A DNA stretch of 27,930 nucleotides, taken from positions 1 to 27,930 of the forward strand of contig JAYGFA010000096.1 in NCBI GenBank assembly GCA_046582115.1. Reading direction: 5' to 3'. Numbering within the stretch: the stretch's first letter is position 1; each line of letters opens with the position of its first letter. Position numbers and translations under genes: made by a program. Positions 22,788 through 27,930 of this stretch are shown here, in pieces. Under the pieces are notes generated by a model. It worked only from the letters and a program-made list of their open reading frames with translations. It was not told the origin of the DNA and did no database searches. Origin of the DNA: UBA11889 sp046582115. GTDB lineage: Bacteria > Pseudomonadota > Gammaproteobacteria > Pseudomonadales > Azotimanducaceae.

Positions 22788-23684
22788 ATGAAAAAAAAAT
22801 CCTTCAATCACGTTGGTCTTGTTGGCAGACGGGGCAACCCCCGAGTGCTTGATTCGCTGCAACGCGTTCGGAAAATGTTGGAGGAAAACGGGGTGGAATA
22901 CGTGTTTGAAAACGATACCGCCCTGATGCTCGAGATGGACAATATGGCAACCGAGAATCGTGCCGATCTCGGTCGCATCTGCGATCTAATCGTGGTGGTT
23001 GGAGGCGATGGCAGCATCCTGGGGGTCGCGCGGGACCTCGCTCACACCGGCGTTCCTATTCTCGGTATTAATCGCGGAGGACTGGGGTTTCTTGCAGATA
23101 TCGCACCGAATCAAATACAACGGCTGGGGCGCGAAGTATTGTCAGGCCAATATCGCGTCGAAAAACACTTTTTACTCGACATGAATGTTCGCAGCAATGG
23201 AAAAAGCGCAGGCGCGAGCCCCGCGCTAAATGACGTAATCGTCAACGCTGGCACCATGTCTCGAATGATGGATTTCAGTCTCTTTGTGGACGATGAATTC
23301 GTATATGAACAGCGCTCTGATGGCCTCATTATTGCCACGCCCACTGGTTCCACAGCGTATTCCTTATCCGCTGGTGGACCCATCATGCATCCGGGACTGG
23401 ATGCAATCGTAGTGGTCCCAATGTTCCCGCATACACTGACGTCTAGACCTTTGGTTGTCCGAGGCGACTCGAAAATTAGAGTTGAGCTGGGAAACGTGGC
23501 GGATACACCCATGGTTAGTGCAGATTCACAAGTCGATTTCGTGCTCAAAGCTGGTGATCACGTCGAGATCCAAAAGAATCCTTATCCTCTTAACTTGGCC
23601 TACCCCATTGGGCATAGTTTCTTTGATGCATGTCGCAGCAAACTCGACTGGGCAAGCCGGCTCGGTGGTGGGGCCTCAAGTTAG
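22788..23684 (+). CDS. nadK: NAD kinase
   Basis: The 298-residue enzyme phosphorylates NAD+ to NADP+ in the cytoplasm. Family hallmarks are all present: VVVGGDGSILGVARDL with catalytic D74, GINRGGLGFLADI, NDVIVNAGTMSRMMDFSLFVDDEFVY, and SDGLIIATPTGSTAYSLSAGGPIMHP, the NAD-binding core. The length is normal. The ATG at 22788 has GCGGAG upstream; the TTG immediately before it is in frame but unlikely. Its 3' end overlaps the convergent nucleotidyltransferase gene by 9 bp. It is divergent from cysE. Confidence 0.97.
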   Translation: MKKKSFNHVGLVGRRGNPRVLDSLQRVRKMLEENGVEYVFENDTALMLEMDNMATENRADLGRICDLIVVVGGDGSILGVARDLAHTGVPILGINRGGLGFLADIAPNQIQRLGREVLSGQYRVEKHFLLDMNVRSNGKSAGASPALNDVIVNAGTMSRMMDFSLFVDDEFVYEQRSDGLIIATPTGSTAYSLSAGGPIMHPGLDAIVVVPMFPHTLTSRPLVVRGDSKIRVELGNVADTPMVSADSQVDFVLKAGDHVEIQKNPYPLNLAYPIGHSFFDACRSKLDWASRLGGGASS

Positions 23685-24251
23685 ATCCTCAGGGCGATCA
23701 ATATCCCGAAAAATCCCTTGATCGCTAACCTCAATATCAAGGACATCTCCGATATGACGATCAATCAACGCGTGCGCGCCACGGTCCCCCTCAAGCTTCA
23801 TCAGCGGACCAAAGAATCGCCTGTTAAATCCCACAGGATTGCCTGCTCGCCCGCTTGAACACGGGCGAGTAATCGCAGCACCCGCATCCATCTTACGGGC
23901 AATTTGAGAGACGGTATCAGGCGAAACATAGGGCATGTCCGCAAGACCAATGATGACCCAAGGCGCGCTTCCTAAAGCCCTTATGCCCGCTGCAATGCTT
24001 CTAGACATACCTACGTTTGCGTCTGTTGCTACAACCCACTCGCAGGATCCATCTACTACATCTTGGACACCTTCATCGCCTGGCCTTACAACGACGAGCA
24101 CCCTCGGACACTCTCGCTCGTACAACGCCACTACATAATTCAGCAAGGGCGCCCCGTTAAATAAGTGCTTTCGTTTGTCTGAGCCGAATCTTGAGGATGC
24201 ACCTGCTGCTAAGAGCAATGCCGCTCCACTTGGCTCGCCCACATCTGTCAA
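23676..24251 (-). CDS. MobA/MocA-like molybdenum cofactor nucleotidyltransferase
   Basis: The 191-residue protein has the nucleotidyltransferase signature LLLAAGASSRFGSDKRKHLF, with G17, R21 and K28 in the pyrophosphorylase consensus. It also has IIGLADMPYVSPDT with the metal-binding aspartate, and AGNPVGFNRRFFGPLMKLEGDRGA. Together these resemble MocA, the enzyme that makes the cytidylylated molybdopterin cofactor used by xanthine dehydrogenase and CO dehydrogenase type hydroxylases. The first codon in the frame is a TTG that overlaps the xdhC-like TGA; a GTG at 24242 is an alternative. Tight coupling to the XdhC-like gene strongly supports the cofactor role. MocA against a more general family member cannot be settled by eye. 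Confidence 0.82.
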   Translation of the reverse strand: MTDVGEPSGAALLLAAGASSRFGSDKRKHLFNGAPLLNYVVALYERECPRVLVVVRPGDEGVQDVVDGSCEWVVATDANVGMSRSIAAGIRALGSAPWVIIGLADMPYVSPDTVSQIARKMDAGAAITRPCSSGRAGNPVGFNRRFFGPLMKLEGDRGAHALIDRHIGDVLDIEVSDQGIFRDIDRPEDLT

Positions 24252-25291
24252 CCGACGACAATTCCCGAGCGCGTCGCTAGTGCCTCCGATTGACGTCCCA
24301 TAGAACTCTCCGGGACGGACGGGGTAGCTTCGTCGGTCTCTCGTTGTTTTCGAATCGCCGTAATTTCGGCCAATACCGCTAGCGCTATTTCAGGTGGAGT
24401 TTTACTACCGATGGGCAATCCTACGGGGGCGTGCAAGCGTTCCAATTCGTCGTCACTTATATCGAGCGCTCGAAGTCGATCCCTTCGATTATCGGATGTC
24501 CGCGAAGAACCCATAGCACCGACGTAAAACGCATCAGTTTTTAAAGCCTCCATCAAGCCCATGTCGTCGATGCGCGGGTCATGCGTCAACGCGATTATTG
24601 CCGTGTGGCAATCGTTCGCGGATTCTCTGATGGCATCATCGGGCATATCACAAATCTTTTCGACACCCGCGACCGGAAAACCATCCAAAACGTCCTGTCG
24701 AGGATCACAGACCACGACGCGGTAGTCGAGCGCTTGCGCCATTTCGGCTACATACTGCGAGACCATACCTGCTCCTATCAGAAACAGTTGGTAGCGCGGA
24801 CCGTACGTTTGCACGAGTGTTTGGGCGTCTTCGTCGTAACGAAGTTCCTCAAACCGATCGACGTTGAACGTTACGAGTGACCGGTCGCAAAGGTCTACCG
24901 TCCGCTGACAAAGATTACGCGATTGGAGACGCTGCGTAATCTTCTCGAAATGAGGCAGCATTGACGCCTCCAGCGCCTCGACGACAATGTCGAGATGGCC
25001 GCCACAAGGAAGACCAAGCTTCTCAGCTTCTTCTTCATCTTCACCGTAGCGAAAAAATTGTGCCCTCTCGCGAGCCAACAGCCCGCGTGTCAGCTTTTCT
25101 AAGAGGTCATCCTCCACGCACCCGCCGGAAAGTGAACCGACGATTTCGCCCTGGCTATCGCACGTGAGCAACGATCCCACTGGGCGTGGCGACGATCCGT
25201 ACGTTGCCACAACGGTCGCGAGCCAGCATGGCTTTTCCTCCGACAAACACTCGGTAATGCGCGCGAGGACTTTTTCGTCAACTGCTTGCAT
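24248..25291 (-). CDS. XdhC/CoxI family molybdenum hydroxylase maturation factor
   Basis: The 347-residue protein combines the N-terminal XdhC/CoxI domain with the C-terminal Rossmann domain. The N-terminal part shows WLATVVATYGSSPRPVGSLL, SLSGGCVEDDLL with C58, and GLPCGGHLDIVVEAL with C96. The C-terminal part has YQLFLIGAGMVSQYVAEMA, VVCDPRQDVLDGF, ALTHDPRIDDMGL and YVGAMGSSRTSDNRRDRL. XdhC proteins bind the molybdenum cofactor, promote its sulfuration and insert it into hydroxylases. The stop overlaps the start of the MocA-like gene, so the two form one unit. No hydroxylase subunit lies in the window. The ATG at 25291 diverges from the small ORFs and pepN; its ribosome binding site is weak. 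The last 25 residues are low-complexity and probably disordered. Confidence 0.92.
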   Translation of the reverse strand: MQAVDEKVLARITECLSEEKPCWLATVVATYGSSPRPVGSLLTCDSQGEIVGSLSGGCVEDDLLEKLTRGLLARERAQFFRYGEDEEEAEKLGLPCGGHLDIVVEALEASMLPHFEKITQRLQSRNLCQRTVDLCDRSLVTFNVDRFEELRYDEDAQTLVQTYGPRYQLFLIGAGMVSQYVAEMAQALDYRVVVCDPRQDVLDGFPVAGVEKICDMPDDAIRESANDCHTAIIALTHDPRIDDMGLMEALKTDAFYVGAMGSSRTSDNRRDRLRALDISDDELERLHAPVGLPIGSKTPPEIALAVLAEITAIRKQRETDEATPSVPESSMGRQSEALATRSGIVVG

Positions 25292-25311
25292 TCGAGGACG
25301 CTCTTTTTCGT

Positions 25312-25395
25312 ATGAAAAACAAGTCTATCACCGATGATTATTTGCGAACCGCAGTCTTTAGTGTGGAAGGCCGCCTGCTCAAGATTTATGGTTAA
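25312..25395 (+). CDS. Possible 27-codon ORF upstream of pepN
   Basis: ATG at 25312 opens a frame ending in TAA (25393-25395). The peptide begins MKNKSITDDYLRTAVFSVEG. No ribosome binding site at the right distance is seen, and no family is recognised. It is listed because it occupies the divergent xdhC-pepN gap together with a second mini-ORF; it may be a chance frame. Confidence 0.15.
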   Translation: MKNKSITDDYLRTAVFSVEGRLLKIYG

Positions 25396-25400
25396 CCCTT

Positions 25401-25466
25401 ATGCAACGTACCGAAGACCAACAGCGCCAGAGTACACACCTCGATCGCAACGGAATCGACAGATGA
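25401..25466 (+). CDS. Possible 21-codon leader ORF overlapping the pepN start
   Basis: ATG at 25401 opens 21 codons whose TGA overlaps the pepN ATG in an ATGA junction (25463-25466), the usual geometry of translational coupling. The peptide is hydrophilic and rich in Gln, Arg and Asp (MQRTEDQQRQSTHLDRNGID). It has no evident ribosome binding site, so it could be an untranslated chance frame. Confidence 0.2.
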   Translation: MQRTEDQQRQSTHLDRNGIDR

Positions 25467-27930
25467 CCACCGATTTACGCGAAGTGCGGCTAGAGGACTA
25501 TCGTCCTTACCCCTTTGATCTGATTTTGACCCGCCTGGAATTTAAACTTCGCGCCGACCATACCGATGTTGAATCAACGCTTGTATTCCATCGAAAGGAC
25601 CACGACCAAACCGAGTTGCGACTCGATGGGGTTGAACTTGACCTTTTGAGTGTTGCGATCGATAACCGACAGCTAACCAGCAACGAATACTCCGTCGATT
25701 CAACAGGTCTGTCGATCTTCGACGTACCAGAACAGTTCGATGTAACGATCCGAACAAGGATTTATCCCGGGACCAATACAGCACTTGAGGGCCTATATAC
25801 GTCGGGCGACTTGTACTGCACTCAATGCGAAGCACAAGGCTTCCGTAAAATCACGTACTACCCCGACAGGCCCGATGTCCAATCCAAATTTACGACGACG
25901 CTCGTTGCCGAAGCGGATCGATTTGGTGTCATGCTGGCCAATGGAAATCTCATCCGCGATGAAACTACGTCTGACGGACTTAGAAGCGTCACCTGGGAAG
26001 ATCCGTTCAACAAGCCAAGTTATCTATTCGCGCTTGTGGCCGGAGATCTAGCCCTGCTTGAGGATAACTTCACGACAATTTCGGGACGGGATATCGCGCT
26101 CCGTATTTATTCCGAACCGCACAACATATCCGACTGCAAACACGCCATGGAATCACTCAAACGAGCAATGGCGTGGGACGAATATGCCTTCGGACGCGAA
26201 TACGACCTCGATACCTTCATGATCGTCGCAGTGGAAGACTTCAACATGGGAGCCATGGAAAATAAGGGCCTCAATATCTTCAACACAAGTTGCGTTCTGG
26301 CTTCTCCAAACACGGCAACCGACGCCGCGTATTTGCGAGTCGAGGGCGTAATTGCTCATGAGTACTTTCATAACTGGTCCGGCAATAGAGTAACTTGCCG
26401 AGACTGGTTCCAACTGAGCCTGAAAGAAGGTTTCACCGTCTTTCGAGACTCTGAATTTAGCGCGGCGATGAATTCCCGAGATGTAAAGCGAATCGACGAT
26501 GTGGATGTTCTTCGTACCGTCCAATTTGCCGAGGATGCCAGTCCGTTGGCGCACGCCGTACGCCCAACCTCGTACCTCGAAATTTCGAACTTTTATACGA
26601 CAACGATTTATGAAAAAGGCGCAGAAGTCGTGCGTATGTTATCGACAATGTTGGGACAGACACAGTTTCGCGCCGCCACGGATCTTTATTTCGACCGTCA
26701 CGACGGCAGTGCGGCGACCACCGAAGACTTCGTTATCGCGATGGAGGAAATATCAGGACTTGACTTGAACCGTTTTCGCAACTGGTACTCGCAAGCTGGA
26801 ACGCCTGTTGTCGAAGTGGAAGAACACCGTCTCGGGAACATCATCACGCTTCAATTGAAACAGACCTGCGGTCCGAGCCCTAATCAACCAACGAAGTCGG
26901 CCTTCCATATTCCAATCGCAATCGGACTAATTTCAATCGATGGCAAAGACATTCTTGGGGAAGCTGGAGCAGCGAACGGATTCAACGTAACGGTTCAAAC
27001 CGATTTGAGCTGTGAAAATCCAAATAGTGATGGGACGCTTACGCTTCATTTCGACCGCGAGCAGGCGACCGTCAAGATCGCCGGCATTCCGCCGAAAGCG
27101 GTGGTGAGTTTCCTCCGGGGATTCTCTGCCCCGGTAAAGGTCATATACGCACGATCCATCATGGATTCGCTGCACCTAGCCACCAAGGACACGGATGGCT
27201 TTATGCGCTGGGACGCAGCACAAACAATTCTCGAATCTACCATGGCAACGCAAACATCTGACACCCGATTAGCCAACACGTTACTCGAGAAACTATCGCG
27301 GGCCGCGATGGACGCTCCAGACGACGGTGAGGCCAAAGCGTTATTGGCGTGCGCCATGAGGCTACCTAGTACCATCTATGTATTGGATCAGCATCCAGGT
27401 CGCGACGTCATTGAACTGGATGAACGTCGTGATCAATTATTCTCTCAAATGGGTACGGCACTTGAAGCCAGATGGAATCAACTCGTCGATCAAAATCGTG
27501 ACAACAGCCCGTATCAGGCTGACGCAATATCAATAGCTCGGCGTTCACTGAGTCATCTAGCCATGGATTACTTGGGTGCGAGCATGCAGACAAGAGACCC
27601 GGCAGCTGCATGGAACCTTTATTACGACCTGTACCAGCGCTGCGACAACTTGACGGCCCGCCTGTTCGCATTTTCGCGCCTGCTAAAAATTGAGCTTGCG
27701 CCCGGGGAACAAAAAACGTTAGTCATTAAAGATTTGTATGACCGATTTAGCACAAGCGCATTGGTGGTGGACAAATGGTTTTCTGTCCAAGCCAGCTGTC
27801 CAGTTTCGGGAACCCTGTCGCGGATTATCGAACTCGCAAGCCACCCCGCATTCGACTTACACAACCCGAACAGAGTGCGCGCACTGCTGGGAAGCTTCGC
27901 GACCGCGAATCATCGCGAATTTCATCGAAC
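25463..27930 (+). CDS. pepN: Aminopeptidase N (M1 family), 3' end beyond the window
   Basis: The frame is open from ATG 25463 to the last base, giving about 822 residues of an enzyme that is 870 in E. coli, so roughly 50 residues are missing at the window edge. It is a cytoplasmic zinc aminopeptidase that removes N-terminal residues from peptides. The exopeptidase motif GAMEN is at 263-267. The zinc site is HEYFH at 299-303 with E322 in LSLKEGFTVFRD; E. coli counterparts lie within about two residues. The YEKGAEVVRML segment holds the catalytic tyrosine. The N-terminal VRLEDYRPYPFDL is typical of proteobacterial PepN, and NPNRVRALLGSFA marks the near-complete C-terminal domain. There is no signal peptide. 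The start overlaps the TGA of a 21-codon ORF. Confidence 0.96.
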   Translation, partial: MTTDLREVRLEDYRPYPFDLILTRLEFKLRADHTDVESTLVFHRKDHDQTELRLDGVELDLLSVAIDNRQLTSNEYSVDSTGLSIFDVPEQFDVTIRTRIYPGTNTALEGLYTSGDLYCTQCEAQGFRKITYYPDRPDVQSKFTTTLVAEADRFGVMLANGNLIRDETTSDGLRSVTWEDPFNKPSYLFALVAGDLALLEDNFTTISGRDIALRIYSEPHNISDCKHAMESLKRAMAWDEYAFGREYDLDTFMIVAVEDFNMGAMENKGLNIFNTSCVLASPNTATDAAYLRVEGVIAHEYFHNWSGNRVTCRDWFQLSLKEGFTVFRDSEFSAAMNSRDVKRIDDVDVLRTVQFAEDASPLAHAVRPTSYLEISNFYTTTIYEKGAEVVRMLSTMLGQTQFRAATDLYFDRHDGSAATTEDFVIAMEEISGLDLNRFRNWYSQAGTPVVEVEEHRLGNIITLQLKQTCGPSPNQPTKSAFHIPIAIGLISIDGKDILGEAGAANGFNVTVQTDLSCENPNSDGTLTLHFDREQATVKIAGIPPKAVVSFLRGFSAPVKVIYARSIMDSLHLATKDTDGFMRWDAAQTILESTMATQTSDTRLANTLLEKLSRAAMDAPDDGEAKALLACAMRLPSTIYVLDQHPGRDVIELDERRDQLFSQMGTALEARWNQLVDQNRDNSPYQADAISIARRSLSHLAMDYLGASMQTRDPAAAWNLYYDLYQRCDNLTARLFAFSRLLKIELAPGEQKTLVIKDLYDRFSTSALVVDKWFSVQASCPVSGTLSRIIELASHPAFDLHNPNRVRALLGSFATANHREFHR

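Noticed and set aside
22337..22852. 171-residue plus-strand frame across cysE and the cysE-nadK gap
   Set aside because: It is antisense to the well-supported N-terminal region of CysE and runs into nadK in the wrong frame; no family resemblance.
1..27930. Mobile elements, CRISPR arrays, tRNA or rRNA genes
   Set aside because: I read both strands for transposase motifs, regularly spaced direct repeats and tRNA-like cloverleaf ends and saw none; weak or partial elements could still be missed without a search tool.

Overview
The window reads as a chromosomal segment of a heterotrophic Gram-negative proteobacterium, most likely a marine-type gammaproteobacterium. This lineage call is inference. 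It rests on an E. coli-length PepN, CysE and NadK, a TonB-dependent receptor, many signal-peptide proteins, and abundant lipid and xenobiotic type enzymes (GMC oxidoreductase, epoxide hydrolase, group D flavin monooxygenase, crotonase). Base composition looks even and intermediate. I found no rRNA, tRNA, insertion sequence, phage gene or CRISPR array. Coding density is high, and only one gap exceeds 300 bases (15177-15570).

Layout. (1) 61-2409, minus: a cupin gene followed by an M3 oligoendopeptidase. (2) 2630-5521, plus: an alpha/beta hydrolase, a crotonase-fold enzyme with PaaG-like active-site layout, a PPOX-fold flavin protein and a glycerophosphodiester phosphodiesterase, possibly a small catabolic operon. 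(3) 5557-8496, minus: a ClsC-like phospholipase D/cardiolipin synthase and an acyltransferase-3 membrane protein, separated by an AT-rich gap with two adjoining palindromes; with the convergent GDPD this makes a lipid-themed patch. (4) 8571-10247, plus: a GMC oxidoreductase. (5) 10299-15176, minus: a TonB-dependent receptor ending in a clear intrinsic terminator, then an S9 exported peptidase. This looks like a peptide or oligomer uptake and processing pair.

(6) 15177-15570: the divergent control region of the receptor and a group D flavin monooxygenase. It holds several dyads and an unlisted 48-codon ORF that ends 4 bp before the monooxygenase start. (7) 16788-19892, minus: an exported TPR/gluzincin peptidase-like protein, an epoxide hydrolase and a histidine phosphatase, tightly spaced. 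(8) 19897-20636: two unknown exported proteins, one a tiny acidic protein; the genes converge and overlap by 3 bp. (9) 20750-22633, minus: an ELM1-family protein and serine acetyltransferase CysE. (10) 22788 onward: NAD kinase; a minus-strand XdhC-MocA pair for molybdenum hydroxylase maturation with no hydroxylase in view; and PepN, which runs off the right edge.

Nothing here is a clear new multi-gene system. The best leads are the exported unknowns around 18402-20636, the small ORFs placed directly before the monooxygenase and pepN starts, the dyad-rich leader of the TonB receptor, and the atypical crotonase in its four-gene cluster.
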